Part shown: positions 25,085 to 34,800 of the stretch, piece by piece
Layout of the letters: each line of letters starts with the position of its first letter
Position numbering within the stretch: the first letter of the stretch is position 1
Assembly (NCBI GenBank): GCA_964496875.1
Contig: CAZCBH010000018.1
Location: forward strand, 3,640 to 67,639
DNA length: 64,000 nt
Source: RI-106 sp964496875
Lineage (GTDB): Bacteria > Cyanobacteriota > Vampirovibrionia > Obscuribacterales > Obscuribacteraceae
Direction: 5' to 3'
Program-made: the position numbers and the translations under genes
The notes under the pieces: model-generated
What the model was told of the DNA's origin: nothing
Databases searched by the model: none
The model's input: only the letters and a program-made list of their open reading frames with translations

Positions 25085-25861
25085 TTGCGCCACTTCAGAA
25101 ATTTGCTAAGCTGTCTTATAGTCATGGTTTTACTCCCTATGAATCTAAAAAGACGAAGAAATATCTCACCTGGACCTGGTTATAACGGCTATTTCCTGTA
25201 TATCTCAATACTTGTATTTTGCCTATGCGGTTGTGCCGGGAGTCATGCCGAGCACGGCTCCGAGCCTGCTCAATCGACATCGAATGGAGATATGCAGCTC
25301 AAAAGAGCGGCCACCGGCTCCAGCCACCTGATCGCCAACCGGATAGGCAACGCGGTTGCCCGCAATCTCAATGGCGGTGGCGGCGACGGGGAAAATGATC
25401 AGTCGTCGAAAGAGATGGATTCGGGCATTACCCCTCTAGAATTCGGACAGCCTGCCGATTCCGGGACCTCTGACCCGGCGATAATCGCCAAGAAGGTGAC
25501 ACCGCTCAATGCCATCGGCTCGACCAGGTACGACGACCGGGTGCTTATCGACCTCCAGGCAAGACGAGCCAGGGGGGTGAGGGTCTGTTACGCTGCGCCG
25601 GTTTTTAAGCTACTGCCCGACGACAAGAGGGGCAGACAGCACCAGCGCTTTCTCTTCAAGCTGGCTAACGGCACAACCGTTCTCGTTGCCCATAACATAG
25701 ACCTTGCTGCCCGGGTGCCTTTGCAGCAAGGTAATCTGGTGGAGGTCTGTGGAGAGTATATCTGGAACGATAAAGGCGGAGTGATTCACTACACGCACCG
25801 GTCTACATCCCGCTTCAAGCAGGGTGGATATATCAAGTTCAACGGCCAGATCTATCAATAA
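25085..25861 (+). CDS. Probable lipoprotein with DUF3465 domain
   Basis: A signal peptide ending in a lipobox-like FCLCGCAGS (after LYISILVFCLC) suggests lipid attachment. A low-complexity linker follows. The C-terminal 95 residues match DUF3465: FKLLPDDKRGRQHQRFLFKLANGTTVLVAHNIDLAARVPLQQG, VEVCGEYIWNDKGGVIHYTHR and GGYIKFNGQIYQ. The family is short, OB-fold-like and of unknown function. TTG 25085, ATG 25124 and ATG 25139 are all possible starts. Its last 7 bp overlap the convergent TPR gene. Confidence 0.75.
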   Translation: MRHFRNLLSCLIVMVLLPMNLKRRRNISPGPGYNGYFLYISILVFCLCGCAGSHAEHGSEPAQSTSNGDMQLKRAATGSSHLIANRIGNAVARNLNGGGGDGENDQSSKEMDSGITPLEFGQPADSGTSDPAIIAKKVTPLNAIGSTRYDDRVLIDLQARRARGVRVCYAAPVFKLLPDDKRGRQHQRFLFKLANGTTVLVAHNIDLAARVPLQQGNLVEVCGEYIWNDKGGVIHYTHRSTSRFKQGGYIKFNGQIYQ

Positions 25862-26937
25862 GTTCGAAAGCCATAGGTTTCGTTCAGGCGCTTCAGGCGC
25901 TCTTTTACCGTACCTGATTGCTTCTTGCCCAGGGTGTCTTTCTCTAGATGAAGCAGTCTTTTCAGAATCGGGTCATCTCTCCGCTCTTCACCGAAGACCT
26001 CTTTCTCGAGCCGTGATAATTGACGGGATATCGTCAGCTTCTGGTTTTCTTCCTCTTTCTCTTCTTTGACTGGAGCAGGCTTTACTTCCGCGGTGACTGT
26101 CTTCGGTGATTTTTCCGGTTCAGGAGTTGCTGCAGGGACCGGCTCGGCCACCGGCACCACCTTCATCTCAGTGGTAGTTGTTTTGCTCTCTTTCAGCGCG
26201 TTCAGAGTACTGAGTGAATCGTTGATCACACTTTCGACCGAAGGTGCGGAGGTATTTTCTTCAGAACTTTCCGAAAATGCATCTTCGGAATTTTGTGGAC
26301 TGAGGACTTTTCCGTCATCGCTCATTTTTACCTGATTAGACCCGGTGCTCAAAATAACCGTCGGTTTCGGAGGTTCTTCATTTTTCTCTTTTGACTCTTT
26401 TTTTCTGGTTGCTTCCGGTTCCCGGACTGGTTTTTCATCCTCTAATTCTGTCTCTGCCTCTGCCTCTTCTGCTTCTTCGGCGGCCTGTTCCTGCAGTCTC
26501 AATTGTTTTTCTCTCTGGTGGCGCATATGCACCGCCAGTACCTGTAGATTGCGTCGGGCTATGGCATCGTTGGGATTGAGCGATAGAGCAGTCTGCCACT
26601 CTTTCTGCGCTTCCTGATAAAGTCTGCGGCTGAAGTAGTCGGTGCCTCTATTGTTATGGACGAGGGCGATATTGTCTTTTGCGATTCGACATTCGGGATC
26701 GATTTTGAGAGCCGCTTCGTATTCGTTTATCGCTTCATCATATAGCCTGCGAGCCAGATAGTGGTTTCCGGCATTGATATGGGATCTCATTTCGTTGTCT
26801 TCGGTCTGGGTGAGAGCGCAGGTCGGTGGCGGCGATACCGACGATAATACTGTGCAGGCGAAAAGAAGAAGGGCGAAAAGCAGTGCTGATGCGGCACCGG
26901 CTCTATTTGTGCTTTCTTTCTTGACAAGAGATGTCAT
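25855..26937 (-). CDS. Secreted TPR protein with acidic linker and C-terminal LE-repeat
   Basis: N-terminal signal (ASALLFALLLFACTVLSSV), then two or three TPR units (NAGNHYLARRLYDEAINEYEAALKIDPE, NRGTDYFSRRLYQEAQKEWQTALSLNPND) to about residue 140. A long charged, Glu/Lys/Pro-rich linker (145-300) is probably disordered. The last 60 residues repeat a short motif: LSRLEKEVFGEERRDD, LKRLLHLEKDTLGKK, ERLKRLNETYGFR. No enzymatic motif; likely an envelope scaffold. It is divergent from the small secreted gene at 27113. Confidence 0.8.
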   Translation of the reverse strand: MTSLVKKESTNRAGAASALLFALLLFACTVLSSVSPPPTCALTQTEDNEMRSHINAGNHYLARRLYDEAINEYEAALKIDPECRIAKDNIALVHNNRGTDYFSRRLYQEAQKEWQTALSLNPNDAIARRNLQVLAVHMRHQREKQLRLQEQAAEEAEEAEAETELEDEKPVREPEATRKKESKEKNEEPPKPTVILSTGSNQVKMSDDGKVLSPQNSEDAFSESSEENTSAPSVESVINDSLSTLNALKESKTTTTEMKVVPVAEPVPAATPEPEKSPKTVTAEVKPAPVKEEKEEENQKLTISRQLSRLEKEVFGEERRDDPILKRLLHLEKDTLGKKQSGTVKERLKRLNETYGFRTY

Positions 26938-27112
26938 GATATGTTTCGACTATGAGAGTTTATTCATTATTGACCAAAGAGCCAGGCAAAATCATATTTC
27001 CTGTCCTGTTGAAATCTTAAAGCATTTCATTGAACCTTTCCATTTTATAATTTCGAACCTATACTTCTTGCAGATGTACTGAAGATTTTCCAGCCAAGGA
27101 GTCGGCTAGTAA

Positions 27113-27400
27113 GTGATTAGAACTGCTAACAAAGCTCGTTTTGCGATTCTCGCCCTGCTCACATTATCGGTATCTCCGGCCGTCGCCGCAGAGACCGCCG
27201 GGCTTATCACCGTCAATTACGCCCGAGTCGATAGCTTCAACAAAGTTTCCAAGAATCCCCAAAAGGTAGCCGGATCGGCTTCTGAAAGTCTTGGTATCTA
27301 CGACTCCAGTAATAAGCGTTCAACGGTGTTTCATCCGCGCCACCGGAGCGAGGCAAATAAGAACATGATCCTCGGTGGTCCCGAAGTCATCCCCATGTAA
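27113..27400 (+). CDS. Small secreted hypothetical protein
   Basis: GTG start, with AAGGAG about 13 bases upstream. The 95-residue product has a clear signal peptide (FAILALLTLSVSPAVAAET) and a short polar mature part with no recognised domain. It stands 39 bp before an acyl-CoA synthetase gene on the same strand and may share its transcript. Function unknown. Confidence 0.6.
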   Translation: MIRTANKARFAILALLTLSVSPAVAAETAGLITVNYARVDSFNKVSKNPQKVAGSASESLGIYDSSNKRSTVFHPRHRSEANKNMILGGPEVIPM

Positions 27401-27439
27401 TACAATTCTTCCTTTGAAGCGGTTTCAAGGGCGGAATAT

Positions 27440-29146
27440 ATGCGAAGTCTCAGCTATTTTCATGGAGTCTCGTCAGAGCCTCTCATAGGTGTGACCATAC
27501 CCGACTATCTGGAGCGGATCACTGCTTCGGATCCCAATAGGGAAGCCATTGTCAGCTGTTTTCAGAATAAACGTCTCAGCTATGCCGATTTGAATGAGCA
27601 ATCGGATCTTCTTGCGCTATCGCTGCTTTCGGCCGGTATCGAACCCGGTGACCGGGTCGGTATCTGGTCAACCAATAATTATCAGTGGTTCGTCATCTTC
27701 TTGGCGGTGGCGAAACTGGGCGCAGTACTGGTCAATATAAACCCGGGCTACCAGCCCATGGAGTTGGAGTATGCTCTGAATCAGTCGGGACTCAAGCTTC
27801 TTTTCACCCTCGCCGCTAATAGAAAGAGCGATTATTTCGCCATGCTAGACAAACTCAGCCCTCACCTATTCAATACGGGGCTGCCCCGGGACGGATCCTC
27901 CGTAACCGGTCTGGAGAAGATTGTCTTTCTAGAGGAACACGGCGGTTCTTCTAATAAGCATATTTTTGATTATGATCACTTCCTTTCCCTGGCTGACAGT
28001 CGGGATCTAAGTGAACTCGCTTCTTTTCGTAAGCGGACCTCCATCGATAGCCCGGTTAATATCCAGTACACCTCCGGCACCACCGGCCAACCTAAAGGGG
28101 TGACCTTAAGCCACCACAACATTATCAACAACGCATATCTGGCTGCCAGAGCCATGCGGGTCGAGGCCGAAAGTCGGTTTTGTGTGCCGATGCCCTTTTA
28201 TCATTGCGGCGGTATGATCAGCTCGGCTCTGGCCACAATGTCGGTGGGCGGCACCGTGGTCATACCAGGACCGTACTTCGAAGAGATCCCTACCCTTGAA
28301 GCATTGCAAAAGGAGAGTTGTACTCATCTGTCCGGCGTGCCTACCATGTTCATCGGACAGCTCGAGCATCCTCGCTTTGCTGAGTTCGATCTCTCTTCGT
28401 TAAAGAGCGGTTTTATGGCCGGGGCACCATGCCCGGTGGAATTGATGAAACAGGTGGCAGACCGAATGCATATGAACGATGTGGTCATTCTCTACGGCTT
28501 GACCGAATCTTCACCTTTGATGACCGCCACCACCATCGATGATACGCTCGAAATCCGAGCCACCACAGTTGGTAGAGCAATTCCCCATGCCGAAGTGAAA
28601 ATAATCGATACCGAAACCGGTGAAATAGTGGAACGAGGAGTGCAAGGCGAGATCTGTTGCCGGGGTCATCTGGTCATGCTCGGCTACTGGCAGAATCGCG
28701 AAGCTACGGATGCGACCATCGACAGCGGGCGCTGGCTCCATTCCGGCGATTTAGGCACCATGAATGAAAACGGCTACGTAAACATAACCGGCAGGAAAAA
28801 GGATATGATCGCCCGCGGGGGAGAGAATGTTTATCCCCGGGAAATTGAAGAGGTTTTGCACCGTCATCCGGATATTTCGCAGGCTCAGGTCTTTGGTGTG
28901 CCGGATCATAAACTGGGTGAAGAAGTAGCTCTCTGGGTGGTGCTGAAAGCGGGAGTGGTGCTCGCGCCGTCCGATATTAAAGAATGGCTCAAAGAGAGAG
29001 TCTCTTATTTCAAAGTGCCGAAGTATATTAAGGTTGTGGATCAGTATCCGATGACAGTCACCGGTAAAATTCGCAAGTTCAAAATGCGGGAAGCGATGAT
29101 CGAAGAGCTTAATCTTCAGTCGGAAGCAGAGATTCAGACAGCATGA
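27440..29146 (+). CDS. Acyl-CoA synthetase, ACSF2/FadD type
   Basis: The 568-residue AMP-forming enzyme has VNIQYTSGTTGQPKGVTLSHHNI, MPFYHCGGM, LYGLTESSPLM, WLHSGDLGTMNENGYVNITGRKKDMIARGGENVYPREIEE and the C-terminal PMTVTGKIRKFKM with the catalytic Lys. This pattern matches the medium/long-chain ACSF2 group. It is the second acyl-CoA synthetase in the window and is of a different subfamily from the 616-residue one, so chain-length or substrate specialisation is likely. Confidence 0.92.
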   Translation: MRSLSYFHGVSSEPLIGVTIPDYLERITASDPNREAIVSCFQNKRLSYADLNEQSDLLALSLLSAGIEPGDRVGIWSTNNYQWFVIFLAVAKLGAVLVNINPGYQPMELEYALNQSGLKLLFTLAANRKSDYFAMLDKLSPHLFNTGLPRDGSSVTGLEKIVFLEEHGGSSNKHIFDYDHFLSLADSRDLSELASFRKRTSIDSPVNIQYTSGTTGQPKGVTLSHHNIINNAYLAARAMRVEAESRFCVPMPFYHCGGMISSALATMSVGGTVVIPGPYFEEIPTLEALQKESCTHLSGVPTMFIGQLEHPRFAEFDLSSLKSGFMAGAPCPVELMKQVADRMHMNDVVILYGLTESSPLMTATTIDDTLEIRATTVGRAIPHAEVKIIDTETGEIVERGVQGEICCRGHLVMLGYWQNREATDATIDSGRWLHSGDLGTMNENGYVNITGRKKDMIARGGENVYPREIEEVLHRHPDISQAQVFGVPDHKLGEEVALWVVLKAGVVLAPSDIKEWLKERVSYFKVPKYIKVVDQYPMTVTGKIRKFKMREAMIEELNLQSEAEIQTA

Positions 29147-29185
29147 TATTTTTAGGTAGATTCAGCAGTATATGAGTGACACTTT

Positions 29186-29731
29186 TTGACGGATCAAGAA
29201 AACGGCGGCACCGGCGATAGAGAAAAGGGGCACTCGAAAGAGACCGAAAGGCATGCTCGCGCTGCTTCTTTTCGTGACCGCTGGCTTACCTTGAGCTGGG
29301 CGAAGATTCGCAAATTCGAGGCTCTGGTTTTTCTGTTCATGTTCTTTGCGGTTCCCTGGTTCGGTTTAAGGGTGGTGAGCTACACCAAAGCACAGATCGT
29401 GCTCAACAACATCACCCATGATCTGGTCACGGATCTGCATGTAGCCAAAGAGAAAGCGGTAACTCTCAGAAAACGAGTGACGCTTAAGGCTGTCCAGCCC
29501 AAACCTATGGTTTTTGGAACTGTCTCCGACAATACACCCTTCCGGTATGTGATCATCTACGATATGGAAGTGGCTCAGGAAGTGGTATTGCCGGAAGGTA
29601 TCACACTTTCCGGAATAGTTGTCTTTCTGGAGGATGGCATGCCGGAGAAACCGTCCTCTTTTATTCTTTCCCAGGGGAAACGCACTGCCACTGTCGAAAT
29701 TGACAGGAAAGGGCTGGTGTCGGTTCCCTGA
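29186..29731 (+). CDS. Pseudopilin-like (GspH/FimT-like) membrane protein
   Basis: TTG start is uncertain. A hydrophilic N-terminus of about 45 residues precedes one membrane helix (FEALVFLFMFFAVPWFGLRVV). After this comes QIVLNNITHDLVTDLHVAKEKAVTLRKRVTLK, then beta-rich sequence, which resembles the GspH/FimT pseudopilin arrangement (helix, LVsDLxxAxxeA, then strands). A canonical prepilin cleavage site is not visible, so it may be a non-processed relative. 181 residues. No secretion genes are adjacent. Confidence 0.5.
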   Translation: MTDQENGGTGDREKGHSKETERHARAASFRDRWLTLSWAKIRKFEALVFLFMFFAVPWFGLRVVSYTKAQIVLNNITHDLVTDLHVAKEKAVTLRKRVTLKAVQPKPMVFGTVSDNTPFRYVIIYDMEVAQEVVLPEGITLSGIVVFLEDGMPEKPSSFILSQGKRTATVEIDRKGLVSVP

Positions 29732-29752
29732 GCCGGTGATACTATATTCGGT

Positions 29753-30073
29753 TCAGTATTTCATTACTTCGGGATCGACATCATCCGACCAGGCGTGCAA
29801 GCCGCCGGTAAGATTAAGCGCTTTTAAAAATCCCTGGGATATCAAGAATTCGGTGCACCGGGCGCTGCGGCTTCCGGTTCGGCATATGACAACTATGTCT
29901 TTCTCTTTGTATTCTTCCAACTCTTGAAGTCGCTGGGGGACCTGACCGAGAGGAATGTGGAGACAGTTGTCCAGGCTGGCGATGGCGAGTTCATGGGGCT
30001 CGCGAATGTCAAGCAAGACCGGGCAATCTCCGGCGTCGAGCTTATCTTTAAGTTCTATGGCACTGATCTCCAT
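29753..30073 (-). CDS. Rhodanese-domain protein
   Basis: ATG at 30073 is preceded by GGAGATTCGAGAAGAAG, which favours it over the in-frame ATG at 30148. The 106 residues form a single rhodanese domain: ISAIELKDKLDAGDCPVLLDIREPHELAIASL, HIPLGQVPQRL, active-site VVICRTGSRS with the catalytic Cys, and GFLKALNLTGGLHAWSDDVDP. It is a GlpE-like stand-alone sulfurtransferase domain, probably handling persulfide sulfur. Divergent from the TerB-like gene. Confidence 0.9.
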   Translation of the reverse strand: MEISAIELKDKLDAGDCPVLLDIREPHELAIASLDNCLHIPLGQVPQRLQELEEYKEKDIVVICRTGSRSARCTEFLISQGFLKALNLTGGLHAWSDDVDPEVMKY

Positions 30074-30163
30074 CTTCTTCTCGAATCTCCTGGTTAGAAC
30101 GTCATTTGCTGGGAATACTAAAGTATAATCATCCAAGATTCTTTTCATTAAGGAGGCGTAAAA

Positions 30164-30385
30164 GTGGCTAAATGGTCTTTGGAAGATGCACTTAAAGAGT
30201 GTCTCGCCGACGACGGTAAGATCGACAAGTATGAAGCCCGCGTGATAAGAGAGTTCATAATGGCCGATGGGGTCGTCTCGGAAGACGAGAAGCGGTTTCT
30301 CGAAAAAGCTCTGGAAAATAATACCTTCGACGAGCAGGCCATGGAATTACTCAGCGGAGTTCTCTTGAGATCGAAGCAGGGTTGA
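30164..30385 (+). CDS. Small TerB-like acidic protein
   Basis: GTG start with a strong AAGGAGG 8 bases upstream. The 73-residue helical, acidic protein (LADDGKIDKYEARVIREFIMADGVVSEDEKRFLEKAL) repeats the pattern aDGkid..E...i that is typical of TerB/tellurite-resistance-like folds. Function unknown. It ends at the strong palindromic terminator. Confidence 0.6.
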   Translation: MAKWSLEDALKECLADDGKIDKYEARVIREFIMADGVVSEDEKRFLEKALENNTFDEQAMELLSGVLLRSKQG

Positions 30386-30410
30386 TCTTCGACTCAGTAC
30401 GGAAATCTCT

Positions 30411-30448
30411 AAGAAAAAAAACCGACTGTACAGTCGGTTTTTTTTCTT
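30411..30448. terminator. Perfect 38-bp palindromic bidirectional terminator
   Basis: Thirty-eight bases form a perfect palindrome centred on GACTGTACAGTC, with eight A on the left and eight T on the right of the GC stem. Read from either strand this gives a stem followed by U's. It ends the TerB-like transcript and the opposing gene at 30468-30755. Confidence 0.85.
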
Positions 30449-30467
30449 GGAACTTTTCGGGTATCGC

Positions 30468-30755
30468 CTAGCCGGCGGTGATGGCAAAGTATTCCACCAG
30501 GTCGGCTGGCTCGTAGGGGACGCCCTGGCTGCCGGAACGCTCTACCAGTCTGCGCAGGCGCTGCCATCTGATGCCCAGGCTGCGGCCGTTCCGCTTGTAG
30601 ACGATGCCGAGTTTCTCGAGCTGTTTGAGATTTTCTTTGTGCTCCTCGGGGGCTTCCTTTTCGGAGATTCCCTCTTCCTGGCTGAGCCACTTGAGAGAAG
30701 AATGGCAGTCTCGGATGACGCCGAATATCTTGTTTTCTCCAAATGAGTTACGCAT
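30468..30755 (-). CDS. Hypothetical protein, 95 residues
   Basis: ATG at 30755 with AAGAGGTG 6 bases upstream. The charged, helical protein contains ISEKEAPEEHKENLKQLEKLGIVYKRNGRSLGIRWQRLRRLVER, resembling a small winged-helix or helix-turn-helix arrangement, but no family is recognised. No signal or membrane segment. It terminates at the 38-bp palindrome. It lies beside a 670-bp gene-poor stretch. Confidence 0.65.
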   Translation of the reverse strand: MRNSFGENKIFGVIRDCHSSLKWLSQEEGISEKEAPEEHKENLKQLEKLGIVYKRNGRSLGIRWQRLRRLVERSGSQGVPYEPADLVEYFAITAG

Positions 30756-30974
30756 TAATTCACCTCTTGAACTTTCGAAAAGCTGCTGACCAAAAGTCAG
30801 CTAATTGGAAGGAAGACTTCTATTTCCTGCTTTGCTCTTCAGATTCCGGACAGATATTAACAGGTCTTAATATGATTTGTCCTGAAATGCTCAGATCTAA
30901 AGAGGCAGAATTTTTCTTATTTGACAAGCTTCAACGCCGTTACCGTATTGGAGCCCTCAACTAGCAGAACCACA

Positions 30975-31100
30975 TTACTTTTCGTCCATTGGGACGTCAC
31001 TGTCGTAGCGTTCAAACGCCTCTTGCATCGTGTAGACCTGTGAGTTCGGCGGATCAGCCTTGATAAAAAATCCACCTCCAGCAATCACTAAAAGGGGCAT
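30975..31100 (-). pseudogene. Possible small-gene remnant, 41-codon frame
   Basis: A 41-codon frame runs from ATG at 31100 to TAA at 30975. Its second half (KADPPNSQVYTMQEAFERYDSDVPMDEK) is protein-like. A strong Shine-Dalgarno GGAGGTGG lies inside the frame, 6 bases before an ATC codon where a start would be expected, so the original gene may have begun there with an ATG now lost. The long frame itself has no ribosome site. Genuine tiny gene or relic cannot be told apart. Confidence 0.25.
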
Positions 31101-31355
31101 TCAATGCAAGTGGAAACCTGCGGCCCAGGCTGATCCAGAGCTATAGCATTGAGCTGTAGCTTAATAGCAAGTACTACGCTTCCACAGTCACTATCTTACC
31201 ACAAATGTATGCATTCGTCTACTATACAGAGCTTTTCTTAAACTAGAGTCTACAAATCGGATGATACTGATTGTAGTGTCATTCAATTTGTTCGAGTTTC
31301 AACTATTGAGATATCTATTAACTTTTAGTCAGCAATTTATACAGTTCAAAATACA

Positions 31356-31385
31356 ACGAGAGCTATTTTTAAAAATAGCTCTCGT
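31356..31385 (-). terminator. 30-bp perfect palindrome, probable terminator of the S1-like gene
   Basis: ACGAGAGCTATTTTT is followed immediately by its exact reverse complement. On the minus strand it lies about 40 bp after the S1-like gene stop and is followed by TTGTATTTTG, a weak U-rich tail. The stem is AT-rich in its upper half and has no loop bases. Confidence 0.5.
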
Positions 31386-31424
31386 CCTCAATTCGAATTT
31401 TCGAGGGGTTTAATTTAGGTAGTT

Positions 31425-31778
31425 TCAACAACTGTATTGAGGAGGCTTATAAGCTCTTATTCTTCGGCCGGCATGTTTACGAAACTCTTCGTCGGTGAGC
31501 GAGAAGAGCATACGCCCGTCGAGATTGTCCACGTAGAAGACTTCAATCGGCAGACCTATATTGATGTCGAGCTGGGTCGGCAGGAATGCGCTGCGGATGT
31601 CCTTGTTAGGCAACCCGACCACAAAACCGCCTGAGGTTTTAGCCTGGATCTGGCAGATTATGGTATCACCGGATTTGAAAGTCTTGAGCGGTGATTGGAA
31701 ATCTAGATTTAAGTCGAGAATGGAAGATTGATTGTTCATGGTGAATTTCATAAAAATATATCTAAATGATTGCGCCAT
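31425..31778 (-). CDS. Single S1-like OB-fold protein
   Basis: The product of up to 117 residues has one S1-like domain: FKSGDTIICQIQAKTSGGFVVGLPNKDIRSAFLPTQLDINIGLPIEVFYVDNLDGRMLFSLTDEEF, matching the G..v.g.V....ggf.V.l....aFlP.s.l pattern of S1 RNA-binding domains. MNNQ (31739) is an alternative start; no clear ribosome site marks either. It lies 41 bp after the helicase gene on the same strand, so the pair is probably co-transcribed. An RNA- or ribosome-related role is inferred from the fold. Confidence 0.6.
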   Translation of the reverse strand: MAQSFRYIFMKFTMNNQSSILDLNLDFQSPLKTFKSGDTIICQIQAKTSGGFVVGLPNKDIRSAFLPTQLDINIGLPIEVFYVDNLDGRMLFSLTDEEFRKHAGRRIRAYKPPQYSC

Positions 31779-31819
31779 GAATATCTTATCTTATTGCGCT
31801 GGCCGATAAATCGGATATT

Positions 31820-34800
31820 TTATTCCCAGATCTCTCGATCCTGAACACTGGGGACATTCGCGAAATTCTTAGCGACCAGATCCGGTCTTTTATCTGCCTC
31901 TATCAGCTCTGCCGGGCTGACATATTTATTCCATGCCTGTAGAAATGCGGTTCTTGCTTTCTCTGATTTACTCAATACTTTCGGCACCGGGTGATAACCA
32001 CGCAGCCTGGATTTCGCTTTGCCTTTCAAATAGAAGCGAAAGAACTCATGGAGATTCTCTTCGAAATTTTGATCATAAGGAATCTGGTGTCCCTTTCGAG
32101 GAACCATGTATTTCTGATCTGCAACAGGACCGAGCAGCTCTTTTAGAGAGCTCAAGAAGACAGTGCTGTCTTTTCTCTCTGAGAAGGCGAGCATCACCCT
32201 GATATTACCGTTGGTGCGACAATTGATCTGAATATGTGATGCGGATACGCAGGGGCTTATCTGTCTTTGACTTTTCAAAGAAGAGAGCAGCGCTTTCGCC
32301 ACCGCATGGAAGTAGGCGGTTCGGGCACCATTTCGGGTGATTTCACATTCATAAGTGTCTTTCAAGAGCCTGTATCTGATTCGTGTGAGAAAGAGCATGG
32401 CCGAGAATATTGCTATGCTAATCAGGATACTCTGAAAGAGAAGCTGGAAGACCAGGCAGAGTACTATGCCTGCTCCAAGGGTTTCGACTACCAGATGAAA
32501 AAGATTCTCTTTGATAGCAGCGGCATGATCCGCCGGACTGAGATCATATTTGAGACCGGGCGGTATCAAGTGGAGAAACTCCGATGGCTCGATTTCGATA
32601 CAGTTGGTTATGCGATTGCGATAGGGCTGGCCGACTTTCCAGAGCTCGTAGATCTTCTGTCTGTCCACAGCCCTTTCGGCCATGGCATCGTTTAACTTCT
32701 TGCTATTGGCGAACACTTGCTGTCTTGTGTAATCGGATAGATCCGGATGTACATGACCGCATCCTTTTTCAATCTGCCCATCGTCGGCCACTCCGAAGAA
32801 CTGATCGTGTTTCTTCTTGAAGCGCTGGTAGTCGTTAAGGCCTTTCTCAAGGTCTGGGGCGATGCAGACCACGTCCCAGTTATTGGCTACTTTGTTCTCC
32901 CCCAGGGGATCATCGGTCTTTATTCTAATGCTGCGACCTCTCAACTGTTTCACGGTCACCGGTGCGGTGGCACTGGTAAGATCTATCAGCGTATTGAGAG
33001 CCTGGCTGTCCCAGCCTTCTCCGAAAAGTCCTCGTGTACCTATCAGGCATCGAGTCAGCCCGGTTTCGAAGATTTCTGTGCTGAAGCGAACATAAAGCCT
33101 GGGCTCCCACTCCGAGCTGTTGCTGGAGAGTCGGTCGAAGTTTTCCCCTTCCAGGCGTTCGATGTTGATTTCACAATGGTGACCGCGTTTGCGAAGCCAG
33201 CGGGTGGCGGCGTTGACGAATCTATCGGTAATGCGTTTATCTGTCAAAAGAGAAGTGCCGCTCACCAGGCAGGGATTGATGAATCCGGAAAGAGGACTTC
33301 TCAGAAGGGCACGGAAGACCGCTATGGCGCCGCCGGCATCCTCATCCAGGATACCTTCTATGGACTTTCTTCCGGTGGTGGACATCTTCTCGAAGTCCGT
33401 CACCACAATCGCCCGTAGTCTATCTTGTAGACCGCGAAACTCGATGGCGAGAATCTCCGCCACCGCCTCACCTTTACTTTCGCTGAAGGCTAGAACTCTG
33501 TCCACCGGTGAAGCTTGTTTCCTCAAACCGGCTTCGGTTATGCCGTAGCCGAGTTCCCGGGCGACTTCTTTTATTCTTTTGAAAAGATCGTGGTTCGCCG
33601 TATCTCTGCTTATCTTGAGATTGGTGGAGGCGAACTCCTCGAGCAGAATCATCCAGTCGTCTATATCCGGCGGCATCACCACGGTGCGAGCGGCGCTTAC
33701 ATTACGAGGAACCGGCAGGCGATAGTACCACATCGTACGGCAGATAGCGTCAGCCAGTTTTATGTTGCTCTCTCGAAATCTCGTCCAGCCGTCTTGCCTG
33801 GCATTATCGAGCATCAGATTGAACATCCAACTCAAAAGAATGGAGGAGTTTCCCCGGGAGTCTCTTACTTGATACCGAGAACTCTGACCGACCTCTTCGG
33901 CGGTGGCATAGTCTCCGAACTGGGGATTTAGAACCAGGCGATCTCCATGTTTGCCGGGTACACCCAACTCCGGATCTTCATCGGCAAGATTTACTATTCG
34001 GTAATCTTCCTCTTCGGGAGATTTGCCGACCAGATCTTCGGCCAGTTTATGAAACCCTTCATGCTTGGATTCTAGAAAAGCATATTCTTTGATGGTGGGT
34101 CTGGTGAAATAGACAAGGTCTTGAAATGGTGCCAGCCCCTTCTCGCGCACCAGGGCCGGTGTCGGCACCTGGTAGTCGATGGCGCCTACCAGACTGGAGT
34201 AACGATGAGACTGTCTGTTTGTCTTGCCTTCGGGAGGCGTACCGGTTAATGCCACCACACAGGGATCATCCAGCATCGAGACCACATGGTGCATGATCGC
34301 CGCCCAGTAGTCGGTGAGATGGTGACATTCATCGAAAATAACGGTCTTTACTCCCTGGCGACGCAGGCTCTGGATCAACTCCACGGCATTTTTGTGCAGG
34401 ACTTCGTTAATATCCAGGACGTCCGCCAGGCGTTTTCTCAATCGGGTAACATGCCGGGAAATTTCCTTTTTGTAGGCGGCAGGATTGTTCTGGAGCAATT
34501 CTAATAAGCGCAGCTCGGCTTCGCCTACAGTAAGAGCCCTACTAGCACGCAGCTCATTTACCCATTCTCGGCGAGCCAGATCCTCTAGATACTCCTGTTC
34601 TTTACCGGGGGTGGAGAGAACTTGATAGGTGAGGATAGTTATCGGTTTTAAAGGCTTGTCTTCGTGGCTGCCTATCAAAGAGTCGAGATCTACGTTTTTT
34701 CCTTCCGGCACGAAGAGGGAAAGTTTCTGGGACCACTGCGCTTGAATGGTGGTATTGGGACTTAGAATAAGTCCCGGCTCTTTGAGAAGGCTCAATATTT

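Larger units (their letters stand above)
30756..31424. other. Gene-poor, AT-richer stretch
   Basis: About 670 bp between the 95-residue hypothetical and the S1-like gene. It holds a possible coding remnant (30975-31100, minus strand) and a perfect palindrome (31356-31385). A 73-codon + strand frame at 30743-30964 has no ribosome site and overlaps the leader of the neighbouring gene, so it is not called. The low gene density suggests decay or an insertion site. Confidence 0.5.

Noticed and set aside
30743..30964. 73-codon + strand frame
   Set aside because: Overlaps the leader and first codons of the opposing gene, with no ribosome site and no protein-like features.
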